64,000 bases of DNA from Chthonomonas sp. (GTDB lineage Bacteria; Armatimonadota; Fimbriimonadia; Fimbriimonadales; Fimbriimonadaceae). The position numbers and the translations under genes were made by a program. A model generated the notes under the pieces. That model was not told the origin of the DNA. It saw nothing but the letters and a program-made list of their open reading frames with translations, and did no database searches. Where the stretch lies: assembly GCA_016788425.1 (NCBI GenBank), contig JAEURQ010000002.1:1033702-1097701 (forward strand). Direction: 5' to 3'. This document shows, piece after piece, positions 17,671 to 26,748 of this stretch (within the stretch, counting starts at the first letter, position 1; the number at the start of each line of letters is the position of its first letter).

Positions 17671-18431
17671 GAGTTCTCGCGGCGCTGATTTTGCTCGTGG
17701 GGTTGGTGATCCCGGCAGCGGCGATTCCGCCGTTCTTGGATTCGTTGCACAAGATTGTGATGCCCATCAAAGGCTCGGATTACGAGGCGGCGAAGTGCCA
17801 AACGTGCCATCTGGGCGGCCCGCCCAAGCTCAATCCGTTTGGCCTGCAGATCAAGAGCAAGCTCACCAAACGCGAACTGAACGCGCAAGTTCTCTGGGCG
17901 ATTGCCAACGATGATGCCGACAAGGACGGCGCGCGCAACATGGCCGAGCTCGAAGCCGGCAAACTCCCCGGCGATGCGTTGTCCACTCCCGCGACGGGTT
18001 CGACATCGGCCGCCACGCCGCCGACCGAAGCGGCGACCTCCCCGATTCCGAAGCATGGCTTCCACCCATTGGTGGTGCACTTCCCCGTAGCCCTGTTTCT
18101 GTTCGGCGCGTTTTTGGATGCGCTGGGGCATTGGCGCAAGCGACCCGAGTTACGGATCGCAGCGCTGTGGAACCTGGGCTTTGGCGCCATCGCCTCAATC
18201 GGGGCGGTCGTCAGCGGCCTGTTAGCGCGCTATCTAAACGAATACACCTTTGAGGGCACCGTGCTGATCCACCTCATTTTGGGCGTGTCGAGTTCGGTGC
18301 TGATGCTGAGCGTGGCGTGGTGGCGCAAGGGTCGCGAACCGGTGAGCGCCGGATATTGGGCGTTTTTGGCAACGGCCTGCATCGTGCTGACGGTCGCTGG
18401 CCACTTCGGCTCCATGCTGGTTTACGGCTAG
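17667..18431 (+). CDS. secreted cytochrome c-like domain fused to DUF2231 membrane domain
   Basis: A 254-residue protein with a signal peptide (about 1-20), one haem c site (C44-Q-T-C47-H48), an EF-hand-like segment (NDDADKDGARNMAELEAG), a Thr/Pro/Ala-rich linker and a four-helix membrane domain beginning FHPLVVHFPVALFLFGAF, the DUF2231 pattern. The layout suggests a membrane-bound electron carrier facing the outside. It is coupled to the M48 peptidase gene by an ATGA overlap. Its redox partner is unknown. Confidence 0.8.
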   Translation: MRVLAALILLVGLVIPAAAIPPFLDSLHKIVMPIKGSDYEAAKCQTCHLGGPPKLNPFGLQIKSKLTKRELNAQVLWAIANDDADKDGARNMAELEAGKLPGDALSTPATGSTSAATPPTEAATSPIPKHGFHPLVVHFPVALFLFGAFLDALGHWRKRPELRIAALWNLGFGAIASIGAVVSGLLARYLNEYTFEGTVLIHLILGVSSSVLMLSVAWWRKGREPVSAGYWAFLATACIVLTVAGHFGSMLVYG

Positions 18432-18475
18432 AGTTTTCCACCGCACTTTTTTGCGAAAAAAGGTCCTGTTTACTC

Positions 18476-18511
18476 TTGTGATTCAGTAGACATGTCGTTA
18501 TAATAGTAGAC
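18476..18511 (+). promoter_or_regulatory. imuB-dnaE2 promoter with flanking direct repeats
   Basis: TTGTGA (18476-18481), a 17-bp spacer and TATAAT (18499-18504) form a near-consensus sigma-70 promoter. The -10 ends 9 nt before the imuB ATG, giving a leaderless or nearly leaderless mRNA. AGTAGAC occurs twice, at 18485-18491 and 18505-18511, exactly 20 bp apart on either side of the -10, and GACATGTC (18489-18496) is a palindrome. These could be a damage-response operator. Confidence 0.6.
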
Positions 18512-18513
18512 GT

Positions 18514-19701
18514 ATGTACCATTTCGTCTACATTCGAATTGATGGGTTTTACTTCCCCCAAGCCGAAGAGACACCGCGCGTGTTGCTTCACGACGACTTG
18601 GTTTTGGCCGCGTGTCCGCTGGCTCAGGAAGCTGGAATCCGCCTCGGGATGACTACCCGCGAGGCGCGCACGCTCTTGCGGATGCCGCTCGCGTTTCGCG
18701 TCTATTCGGCGTCGGATTTTGAGGAAGCGCGGAATCTGTGGCTCAATCGCTGCCTCACCTGCGTGGATCGGCTGGAGCCGATTTTGGCGCACGAGGCGTT
18801 GCTCGATTTTTCGGGTCACCCCGACCCGGCCGGTCCGGCGCTGGAGCTTTACGAAACCTTGCGCCGCGCGGGATATCGCGCCGTCATCGGCATGGGTTCG
18901 AGCCCATGGGTGGCGCGTCGGTGCGCGCAATTGATGCCCGATTACGATCGCCTGGCTTGGCAATTGCAATGGGAGGAAGCCATTCGCCATCCGCGCCGCT
19001 TTTTGGAATCGTGCCCGATTATGGAGTGCGAACCGCTGGAGCGCAAGGCACGCGAGCGTCTGCTATTTTTGGGCTACCCCACCCTGCGCGACGTGGACAC
19101 CGTGCCCGCCGCGGTGCTTCGTCGCCAGCTGGGTATGGCGTATTCCACCTATGTCGCGGCTCGCGAGGGCGGGCCGTGGCAATCGCTGCGCACCAGCTAC
19201 CCCGACCAGCGCATCATGGCCGCGTTTGAGTTCCCCGGTGGGTGCAGCGAGGAGGCCACGTTGCAAGGAATCGCGCGCCGCCTGAGCGAGCGCCTGGTGA
19301 CTCAGCTACAGCAACGCGACGAGACGAGTTCGGAGTTGGTGCTGGAACTCGAATGGGAAGATGGTCAGCGGCAAGAGATTTGCCGTCCCTTTGCCAAACC
19401 GCTTTCGGGTCAAGCGATGCTCTATCGGGCGATCACACTCACCTTGCCGCCCGCCCATCAGGCCCTGGTGCGCCTGCAGGTGGAGCTGCGCGGCTTGGAA
19501 AAGAAGGGTCAGGCGCAGCCGCGACTGGACGGTTTGCCCGATCGCAAAGAGGCGCAAGCGGCGGCCCACATGGCCCTGAACACGCTGAAGAAAGCGCTCG
19601 GCGACACCGTGGTGCAGCGCGCCGGCGAGTTGCCGCGGCCCCGCCGCGTGCAGGTGCTGCAAGCCTGGAACTTCGGCCCCGGACGGTCGGCGCGGGTGTA
19701 G
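18514..19701 (+). CDS. imuB: ImuB-like inactive Y-family polymerase
   Basis: A 395-residue Y-family protein that starts YIRIDGFYF. In active polymerases the second acidic motif reads SxDEAxLD; here it is LAHEALLDFSG, so one metal-binding Asp is replaced by His, as expected for ImuB, a scaffold rather than a polymerase. ImuB links the DnaE2 polymerase to the sliding clamp in damage-induced mutagenesis. No clear clamp-binding motif was found, and the protein is shorter than typical ImuB (about 500). It sits 3 bp upstream of dnaE2. No imuA gene precedes it. Confidence 0.82.
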   Translation: MYHFVYIRIDGFYFPQAEETPRVLLHDDLVLAACPLAQEAGIRLGMTTREARTLLRMPLAFRVYSASDFEEARNLWLNRCLTCVDRLEPILAHEALLDFSGHPDPAGPALELYETLRRAGYRAVIGMGSSPWVARRCAQLMPDYDRLAWQLQWEEAIRHPRRFLESCPIMECEPLERKARERLLFLGYPTLRDVDTVPAAVLRRQLGMAYSTYVAAREGGPWQSLRTSYPDQRIMAAFEFPGGCSEEATLQGIARRLSERLVTQLQQRDETSSELVLELEWEDGQRQEICRPFAKPLSGQAMLYRAITLTLPPAHQALVRLQVELRGLEKKGQAQPRLDGLPDRKEAQAAAHMALNTLKKALGDTVVQRAGELPRPRRVQVLQAWNFGPGRSARV

Positions 19702-19704
19702 GTC

Positions 19705-22700
19705 ATGAAGTCGCGGGAGGTGATGGCGCAATGGCGCGAAATTGGGGAGTGGTGGCAATACGAAAGCCCCCGCGAGATCACCCAATTTTTGGACGCCAAA
19801 GGGATTCGACGAGAAGAAATTCGCGAGTTCAACCCGCTGGCGCTCACCCCGATCTCGGAGCCCGAACCGGAAAAGCACACCGAAGACTGGAGTCTGCGGA
19901 TCCAAAAGCGGCGCGACGAAAAGGTGGCGCAGGCGTGCGGCTACCTTCCACCCGACCCGCTCGATGGGCCGACCACGCTCATCCGATCGGCGCGCCCGGA
20001 ATCGGTGGGGTTGCTCACCACGCTCAGCGGCTACAGCTTCGGCCAAAGCTGCATGCTCGCCGAGGAGATTCCGGTGCTGGCCGCGCAAGCCGACTTGCGC
20101 GCGATCGGTCTCGCCGACCGATTCAGTCTGTGCGGGGCGGTGGAGTTCACCAAGCGCGCGCTCAGTTCGGGCATCAAGCCGCTCATCGGCGCGACGATTG
20201 AGCTCCCCGAAGGCGGGAGCTTTGCCCTCTTTGCGCGGAGCAAGCGCGGCTACAGCAACCTCTCGCAGTTCATCACGGCCTGCCATTTGGAGCAGCCGCT
20301 GCGGTTCCCCATGGCGACCTGGGCGAATCTTGCCCGCTACGCCGGCGATTTGGTCTGCCTCACCGGCGGCCACAACAGCCCCGTCAACCTGATGCTCGCC
20401 CACAATCAAGATCGCGAGGCCGAGCAGTGGATCGGGCGCATGCGCGAATTGATGCCGGTTTGGATCAGCATCGAGCGCAGTTTTGTGCCGTGGGAAATGA
20501 GCGTCAACCGCCGCTTGGAGGATTTGGCCGCCGCCCACAGCCTCACCTGCGTGGCGGGCGGTCTGGTGACCCACGCCCGGCCCGAGCATTTTCTCTGCCA
20601 AGACACGCTAGTTTGCGTGGAGAGCCTGAGCCTGGTGGAGGAGATTACGGGCCGCAAACCGCGCCGCGACGAGCACCAACCCGCGCCGCGCTGGGAGGCT
20701 CCGCAGCGCGGAATCAACGCCGAGCGCTACTTGCGCACCGCGCGCGAGATGACGCAGCTTTTCGGCGATCGCCCCGACCTGCTGGCCAACACGTTGCGCT
20801 TTGCCGAGCTTTGCGATGACGACGTGCTGCCCAGCCGCACCCGCCTGCCGCAGCTCTATCCCGATCCGGTGCACGCCCTGCGCGAAATCACGTGGGCCGG
20901 CGCGCACGCGCGGCACCCCAAAATCACCGCCGCCCTGCGCAAACGCCTGGATTTTGAACTCACGCGCATCTGCGATCTTAACTTTGCCGACCATTTTTTG
21001 ACGATGTGGGATATCTGCCAGTGGTCCAACGAGCACGGCATTTTGTTCTCCGGTCGCGGGTCGGTGGTGGATGCCGCGGTTTCGTATTGCCTCGGCTTTT
21101 CGCGGATTGATGCCTTTGCCCACCGGCTCCACTTCGACCGATTTTTGCCCGCCGACGGCAGTAAGCGACCCGACATTGATGTGGATTTTGAGGCCGCGCG
21201 GCGCGAGGATGTGCGGACCTACGTGACCAAAAAGTACGGCGTGGATCGCGTGGCCACCGTCGCCGCGGTCGGCACCTACGGCTCGCGCGGCATCATTCGC
21301 GAGGTCGGCAAGGTGATGGGGCTGCCCCCGGCGGTCATCGGATTCCTCGCCAAAAAACTCCATGGCGGCATTTCGCCGCGCAATATCGAAAGCGCGCTGG
21401 AAAACCGGCCCGAGCTCCGCAACAGCAACATCCCGCGCGAACGATTTCGCTGGGTGATGGAGCTTGCCGAGCGGATGATGGACGTGCCGCGCAACATGCG
21501 CAGCCACTCCTCGGGCGTGGTCATTTCCGATCGCCCGATGGCCGAGACGGTGCCGCTCCAATTTTCGGCGACCACGATTGATGATGACCTCGGGCAACCG
21601 GACCCCGACGAGCCCGCGCATCTGCGGATTATTCAGTGGGATAAGCGCAGCGCCAAGCACTTTTTCGACAAATTCGACATTCTTTGCCTGCGCGGGCAGG
21701 ATGTGCTTTCCGGCACGCAGACCCGGCTCCGGGTTCGCGAACCGGGATTTTCGGTGGAACAGGTGCCGATTGACGACGAGGAGACCTACCGGGCGATGCG
21801 CTCGGGCGAGCTCATCGGCATCCCGCAATCGGCCTCACCCGCCATGCGGCAAGCCCACATTCGCATGCGCACGGCGAACCTGCACGACGCCAGCCTTGTG
21901 CAGGCGGGCATCCGCCCCGGCGTGGGCGGCGCGGTCAAAATCAACGAGCTCATCGCGCGGCGACGCGGGCGACCATTCACCTACGTCCACCCCGACCTCG
22001 AGCAAATTCTGGGCCTCACCTACGGGCTGGTGGTGTTCCAGGAACAGGTAGATCAGCTGCTCCAGACCTTCGCCGGATACTCCTCGGGCGAGGCCGAAGA
22101 CACGCGCGAGGCGATTCATAAGCGGCGCGGCGAAGACTACGGACGGCAGATTCGCGAGCAGGTGATGAGCCGAATTTTGGGCCAAGGCTATGCGCCGGCG
22201 GTCGCCGAGCACGTCTTCGAATTGGTCGCCGCGTTCAAGGGTTACGGCTTTGCTCAGGGCCACGCCCTGGCCTTTGCCGAGGTCTCCATCCGCTCCATCT
22301 ATTGCCAGCAAAATTACCCGGCCGAATACTTCGCCGCCCTGCTGAGCGCGCAACCCGCCGGCTATTACGGGCCGTGCACCATCATCAACGAGGCGCGCTC
22401 GCGCGGAGCCGCGATTCTGCCGCCGTGCGTGCAGCGCAGCCAATTGCAGTTCTCGGTGGAGAGCGTGCAGTCGGCCATGGACCCGCGCATCGTGCTCCCC
22501 AACGCGGGCATCCGCATCGGGCTCATGCAGATCGAGGGCATCTCAATGAATCTGCGGCAACGCATTCTTACCCTGCCCGAGGCGGCCACCCGCTCGCTTT
22601 TTGAGTTCGTTCGGCAGGTCAATCCCAACCGCGACGAACTGGAACTGCTGATTATGTGCGGCGCGCTCGATGCGCTCCACGACAATCGGCGGGCGATGAT

Positions 22701-23265
22701 GCTGGCCATCCCCGACGCTTTAGAATTCGCGGTGCGGAGCGGCTCGTCGCACCAACCGGCGCTGGACCTGCACTTCCCCACCCCGCCCATGCCCGAGGGC
22801 GTCGCCGATTGGAGCATCGCCGAGCGCGCCGTGTTTGAGCGGCGCATCCTCAACCTCGACGTGCACCACCACCTCATGGCGTTTGAGCGAGAGCGCGTGC
22901 TGGCGCGGGGCGGACTCACCACGCAGCAAACCAAGCAACTGCGCCCCGGCGCAAAGGCGATCGTGGTCGGCAACCCGATTCGGCTGCGATTCCCGCCGAC
23001 GCCAAGCGGTCGCCGAGTCGTGTTTTTTGACCTCGAAGACGAAACGGGGCTCCTCAACGTGACCTGTTTCGACGAGACGTATCGCCGCGATGGGCACTCG
23101 ATTATCTGCTCGCCCTACGCCACGCTCATCGGCGAAACTCAAGACCGCGATGGACATCTCGCGTTCTTGGCGCACCGCGTTTTTCCCTATCAACCCACGC
23201 TCGCGGGCAAGCTCCCCGAGCACCAAGCGATCCCGATTGAGGCGGCTGACTTTCTGGTGGGCTAG
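19705..23265 (+). CDS. dnaE2: error-prone DNA polymerase DnaE2 (ImuC)
   Basis: A 1186-residue C-family polymerase. Catalytic aspartates are in RPDIDVDFE (D492 and D494) and FDKFDILCL (D658). The GRGSVVDAAVSYCLG loop is a diverged form of the usual GRGSAAxS motif. The N-terminal PHP domain has lost its His/Asp metal site (LTTLSGYSFG instead of a His-containing motif), and an extra stretch of about 85 residues precedes it. The C-terminus carries an OB-fold (GRRVVFFDLEDETGLLNVTCF). Together with ImuB it would copy past lesions at the cost of mutation. It ends 1 bp from the convergent HhH gene. Confidence 0.9.
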   Translation: MKSREVMAQWREIGEWWQYESPREITQFLDAKGIRREEIREFNPLALTPISEPEPEKHTEDWSLRIQKRRDEKVAQACGYLPPDPLDGPTTLIRSARPESVGLLTTLSGYSFGQSCMLAEEIPVLAAQADLRAIGLADRFSLCGAVEFTKRALSSGIKPLIGATIELPEGGSFALFARSKRGYSNLSQFITACHLEQPLRFPMATWANLARYAGDLVCLTGGHNSPVNLMLAHNQDREAEQWIGRMRELMPVWISIERSFVPWEMSVNRRLEDLAAAHSLTCVAGGLVTHARPEHFLCQDTLVCVESLSLVEEITGRKPRRDEHQPAPRWEAPQRGINAERYLRTAREMTQLFGDRPDLLANTLRFAELCDDDVLPSRTRLPQLYPDPVHALREITWAGAHARHPKITAALRKRLDFELTRICDLNFADHFLTMWDICQWSNEHGILFSGRGSVVDAAVSYCLGFSRIDAFAHRLHFDRFLPADGSKRPDIDVDFEAARREDVRTYVTKKYGVDRVATVAAVGTYGSRGIIREVGKVMGLPPAVIGFLAKKLHGGISPRNIESALENRPELRNSNIPRERFRWVMELAERMMDVPRNMRSHSSGVVISDRPMAETVPLQFSATTIDDDLGQPDPDEPAHLRIIQWDKRSAKHFFDKFDILCLRGQDVLSGTQTRLRVREPGFSVEQVPIDDEETYRAMRSGELIGIPQSASPAMRQAHIRMRTANLHDASLVQAGIRPGVGGAVKINELIARRRGRPFTYVHPDLEQILGLTYGLVVFQEQVDQLLQTFAGYSSGEAEDTREAIHKRRGEDYGRQIREQVMSRILGQGYAPAVAEHVFELVAAFKGYGFAQGHALAFAEVSIRSIYCQQNYPAEYFAALLSAQPAGYYGPCTIINEARSRGAAILPPCVQRSQLQFSVESVQSAMDPRIVLPNAGIRIGLMQIEGISMNLRQRILTLPEAATRSLFEFVRQVNPNRDELELLIMCGALDALHDNRRAMMLAIPDALEFAVRSGSSHQPALDLHFPTPPMPEGVADWSIAERAVFERRILNLDVHHHLMAFERERVLARGGLTTQQTKQLRPGAKAIVVGNPIRLRFPPTPSGRRVVFFDLEDETGLLNVTCFDETYRRDGHSIICSPYATLIGETQDRDGHLAFLAHRVFPYQPTLAGKLPEHQAIPIEAADFLVG

Positions 23266-23266
23266 G

Positions 23267-24106
23267 TCAATCCCGCTCGACGGCCCGCAGTGCGGCGTCC
23301 AGAAGTTCCGGGCGCCGCACTTGTTTCAGGCCAAACCACGTACAACCCATGTTGTAGTCAATTCCGCCGACCTCGGCCAGCCGCGCCAAGCGGTACGCCT
23401 TGCCCGCGAGCACCCAATCCACCGGGTCCTCATCGTGAATGTCCGGCGCGTAACGCAGCGTGATGCTCCGCACCCAGCGGTCAATCGGCTGCATGATCAG
23501 CCGGTCCACATTCGGGATATCCTCTTCCAGGTCAAACACGGCGACCACATCCCGCAAGAAGCACGACGCGGTTTTCGGGCCGACCCCACGAATGTCCACG
23601 ATCCTCTCAAAGAGGAGCGCGAGTTCACCGCGATTCTCAATCGCCACTCGGATCCAGGTGCAAATGGAAGGCTGGTCCGGCAGGCGATAGACCTCCTGGG
23701 CGAGTTCGACCATGCCTTGGACCACGCCGCGATTGAGCTGCTCCATCGGCTTGATGCGCTGCTCGGCGCACTCTTCCACAAAGAAGTCCCACACCGCCTC
23801 GCCGTCTTCGCCCTTGAGCAGGGCGTCGGGGCCGTTGGCCTCGACCGCGCGCTTGAGCGCGCCCGAAGCCGCGTCGGAAAGCGGTTGCCGATCTTTGCCG
23901 CGCCGCGCGAATGCGTAGGAACGCAGGAACAAGCGCAGAGCGACGATAGGATCATCGAGAGCCGCGGCTAGGGCCTCGTCGTCGCCGCGATCCACGCGAG
24001 CTGCGCCATAAAACTGGGGCAAAACAAAGTCCTCAAAATAGGCAGGTCCGAACCCAGCGAGGGTTCGGACCACCTTGAGATGTGATGTCGGGAGTGAACC
24101 GTGCAC
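23267..24106 (-). CDS. helix-hairpin-helix protein, DNA-glycosylase-like
   Basis: A 279-residue protein. The clear element is an HhH motif, DIRGVGPKTASCFLRDV (about 168-184), followed by IPNVDRLIMQPIDRWV, where the Asp after Val resembles the catalytic Asp of HhH-GPD glycosylases. The N-terminal half is helical and not recognised. It could be a base-excision repair enzyme or a DNA-binding protein. The GTG start at 24106 has a strong GGAGGAG site just upstream, and the gene is 13 bp after the caspase-like gene, so it probably belongs to that operon. It converges on dnaE2 with a 1-bp gap. Confidence 0.65.
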   Translation of the reverse strand: MHGSLPTSHLKVVRTLAGFGPAYFEDFVLPQFYGAARVDRGDDEALAAALDDPIVALRLFLRSYAFARRGKDRQPLSDAASGALKRAVEANGPDALLKGEDGEAVWDFFVEECAEQRIKPMEQLNRGVVQGMVELAQEVYRLPDQPSICTWIRVAIENRGELALLFERIVDIRGVGPKTASCFLRDVVAVFDLEEDIPNVDRLIMQPIDRWVRSITLRYAPDIHDEDPVDWVLAGKAYRLARLAEVGGIDYNMGCTWFGLKQVRRPELLDAALRAVERD

Positions 24107-24119
24107 GGCTCTCCTCCGA

Positions 24120-25592
24120 TTAGAAGCGCGTGTCGGCGCTCATGTTGGTGTAGCTCGGAAGCGTCGGCACCTGAGCCGAACCGCCAGCCAGAGCACCCGA
24201 GCCTCCGCCGGAGCGAATCTTTTCGAAGACTTGCCATCCGAACTCGAGGATCGGCACCTTGTTGGTGCGCATTGCTTGCAGAGCGTTGCCAAAGGCATCG
24301 GTGAACAGGCCGACAGCCTTACCGCCCTTCATAATGCTGCTGACCTTCCCGCCGGGAATCGTCGCCTGCATCTGTGCGATCTGGCCAACCATCATGTCTT
24401 CCTTGCCGAAGAAGTCGCCGCGATTCATCGGGCGGTTGACCTGGAAGAAGGCGAAAATCTTCGCCGAGCGTTGCATGAACACGCGGAACAGAGCCGACTT
24501 CTCCAGCATGGTGCTGGCGTCGGTGAGCTTGGCGGTATCCACGCCGGCCAGGTAATCCTTGCCGCCGATATGGGCACCAACGCCCGAGAAATAGATGAGA
24601 ACCACGCCATCTTCCGGCACGGACTCGGCAAGCTTGCGAGCGGCATCGAGCATGGCCACGCCACTTACGTTGGCGAGCACGCGGATATTCTCTTCTTGGT
24701 AGCCAGCAAACTGAATCAACTGATTCTTGACCGCTTCGGCGTCGGAGCTGGCAAAGTCAATGCTGCCCGGCGCGCTGCCCGCGCTGTTGCCGATGATCAA
24801 AGCGTACTTGCTCAGCACCTTTTCCGGCGGCATCGGAATGCCGGTCGGGCCGGTGTTGGGGTTGTTCGTCTTGGGCGGCTTGGTGCGCACCGGCATGTCG
24901 TCGCTAGTCGGGTTCGTCGGCTTGGGGCCGTCGTCCTTCTTGGGCGGATTCACCGGCGGGGCGACCTGAGTGGCCGGAATTGTGGCCGGAGCCGTCTCGG
25001 GCTTGACCGCAGGTTCCACGGTCACCGTGGCAGCCGAGCCGCTGTTCGCGGCTTGCGAAAGAAACGCCGTCATGCCCGCCTTTTCATCGGGAGCAATCAC
25101 TTCGCCATCCACGCGCCAGGTGAGTTCGCTCAGCTTGGTGGCTTGCGCGAACACGCCCTTCTGATCCTCGGTCATGTTGAGCATGCCGTAGGTGTTGTTG
25201 AGGAAGAAGACCGTTTCCGGTGCCTTTTGGCCCTTGGCCAGCAAAATCTTAAACTCTTCGGCGACTCGCTTGAGCAGGTCGGTGCGCGTGGCATCTTCCT
25301 TGAGAGTGCCGGCGTGCTTCATGCCCGCGTAGGCAGCCAGGAAGTTGGGGCTATAGGGAGCGCCGTTGCGCCACAACTGCGGATCGGTTACCGAACCGGG
25401 GAGCGTGGTCGCCTGGGCGAAATCTTCGGGCCGCATGGATGCCGCTCGGCGAAATGCCACCCGCGCGTCTACCCACTTTTGGGTGCGCGCATGTTGCAGA
25501 CCGGCCTCGTACGATTCGCTCCAACTTTGGGCAAACGAGACGGCCCCGCAAGCGAGGGCAAGGACAAGGACTAAGCTCTTCCGTGAAACCAT
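24120..25592 (-). CDS. secreted caspase-fold pseudopeptidase
   Basis: A 490-residue protein with signal peptide (ends near FAQ, residue 22), a helical TPR-like N-terminal region (25-170), a Pro/Thr/Lys-rich linker (190-258) and a caspase-like domain beginning KYALIIGNSAGS (262). The second core strand reads VLIYFSGVGAH, with Val where the catalytic His of SGHG belongs, and the strand expected to end in the catalytic Cys reads FAFFQVNRP. The only Cys in the protein is in the signal peptide, so it cannot act as a cysteine peptidase. It lies 12 bp downstream of the outer-membrane barrel gene and probably works with it as a structural or signalling partner. Confidence 0.75.
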   Translation of the reverse strand: MVSRKSLVLVLALACGAVSFAQSWSESYEAGLQHARTQKWVDARVAFRRAASMRPEDFAQATTLPGSVTDPQLWRNGAPYSPNFLAAYAGMKHAGTLKEDATRTDLLKRVAEEFKILLAKGQKAPETVFFLNNTYGMLNMTEDQKGVFAQATKLSELTWRVDGEVIAPDEKAGMTAFLSQAANSGSAATVTVEPAVKPETAPATIPATQVAPPVNPPKKDDGPKPTNPTSDDMPVRTKPPKTNNPNTGPTGIPMPPEKVLSKYALIIGNSAGSAPGSIDFASSDAEAVKNQLIQFAGYQEENIRVLANVSGVAMLDAARKLAESVPEDGVVLIYFSGVGAHIGGKDYLAGVDTAKLTDASTMLEKSALFRVFMQRSAKIFAFFQVNRPMNRGDFFGKEDMMVGQIAQMQATIPGGKVSSIMKGGKAVGLFTDAFGNALQAMRTNKVPILEFGWQVFEKIRSGGGSGALAGGSAQVPTLPSYTNMSADTRF

Positions 25593-25604
25593 GTTTAAGT
25601 ACTC

Positions 25605-26738
25605 TTACTTCAGCCGATAGGTGATCGCGATGCCGCGATCGAACGAGCCGCTCGATGTGGCAAAGTTGAGATCTACCGAATAATTCTGATCAAAAGGACG
25701 ATAGCCGACTCCGAAAGTGAGCGAGTTTCGATCCTTAAAGCCGCGACCCGCGTTCGGGATCACTTGATAACCAACACGAAGCGGAATGCGAGCGTTCCCC
25801 ATCACGCGATTAAACTCCACGCCGAGGCCACCAAAGAACTGGCCTTTGCGCTGGAACAGCTGCCCGTAGTTGGAGCCAAAGGTTCGCCCGGCCGATGCGC
25901 CGTAAAGGAGGTAGTTGCCTTCGCCACGATAGTTTTCTTGGCGCTTGGCCACGCTTAGTTCCAGCCGACCAGGAATCCGGTCGAGGATTTGCGACGTGCC
26001 CGCATTGCCCTGCAGATCAATCGGTGTGCGGACCGAAACTCCGTAGACCATCTTTGAATTCTTCGGGACATATTGCATGCCGGCGACGACGCCAACGCCG
26101 TTCCCGGAGCCCGAGATATCCAGCGGAGTGGTCGGGTTAGCGTTGCCGCCCGAGACCAGATCGTAGCTCTGTGTGTTGCGTACGTAAGTCGAAGCGAACA
26201 CCAGACCAAAGCCATAGGTGTAGCCGGTCGCGTTGGCCGCTTGGCCATAGGCAAGCGTGAACATGTCAATGCTCGCGCGCTGCTTTTCGCGGTAGTTGCG
26301 GATGCTCGTGCCCGCGTCCAACGTCAGGTCACCGAGACCCACTCGCGAATCGTTGATGTGACCGAGTTTGGTGTAGCTCAGGCCGATGGCGCCCTTGCCT
26401 TGGCGTTGCACTAGGCCCGCATGCGTCAGGCCGATATCGCCCGAGCCCGCGTCGGTGGAAAGGTCCGGATTGCGGAAATTGTTTTGTGCGGTGGTTGCCG
26501 ATTCCGGCAAGTTGCGGAACGCGAGCGTCACCTGACGGCCACTAACGTAGCCGAGGCCCGCCGGATTGCTCAGCGCGGAGAACGAGTCGGCGGAGGTTCC
26601 GTAGAGCGATCCGCCCATCCCCATGGCCCGACCGCCGGCATCAAGGCCGGTCAGCAGGTCCGGAATCTGCGCAACCGCGCTTGCCCCCAGGGCAAACGCG
26701 GCGACAAGAACACCAATAAGCTTATGACGAAGGTTCAT
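25605..26738 (-). CDS. outer-membrane beta-barrel protein (FadL/PorV-like)
   Basis: A 377-residue protein with signal peptide (MNLRHKLIGVLVAAFALGASAVAQ, cleaved near AVAQ). The mature start has GLDAGGRAMGMGGSL and SALSNPAGLGYV, the plug-like region typical of the PorV/FadL-type barrel families, then alternating beta strands that end in an aromatic-poor terminus FDRGIAITYRLK. It is likely a transport pore or secretion partner in a diderm envelope. ATG 26738 is preferred over 26759 as the start of the signal peptide. It lies 10 nt downstream of the Ig-like surface-protein gene and upstream of the pseudocaspase gene. Confidence 0.75.
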   Translation of the reverse strand: MNLRHKLIGVLVAAFALGASAVAQIPDLLTGLDAGGRAMGMGGSLYGTSADSFSALSNPAGLGYVSGRQVTLAFRNLPESATTAQNNFRNPDLSTDAGSGDIGLTHAGLVQRQGKGAIGLSYTKLGHINDSRVGLGDLTLDAGTSIRNYREKQRASIDMFTLAYGQAANATGYTYGFGLVFASTYVRNTQSYDLVSGGNANPTTPLDISGSGNGVGVVAGMQYVPKNSKMVYGVSVRTPIDLQGNAGTSQILDRIPGRLELSVAKRQENYRGEGNYLLYGASAGRTFGSNYGQLFQRKGQFFGGLGVEFNRVMGNARIPLRVGYQVIPNAGRGFKDRNSLTFGVGYRPFDQNYSVDLNFATSSGSFDRGIAITYRLK

Positions 26739-26748
26739 TCCGTTTAAC

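Noticed and set aside
24120..25592. Active metacaspase
   Set aside because: No catalytic Cys in the mature chain and the His of SGHG is replaced by Val.
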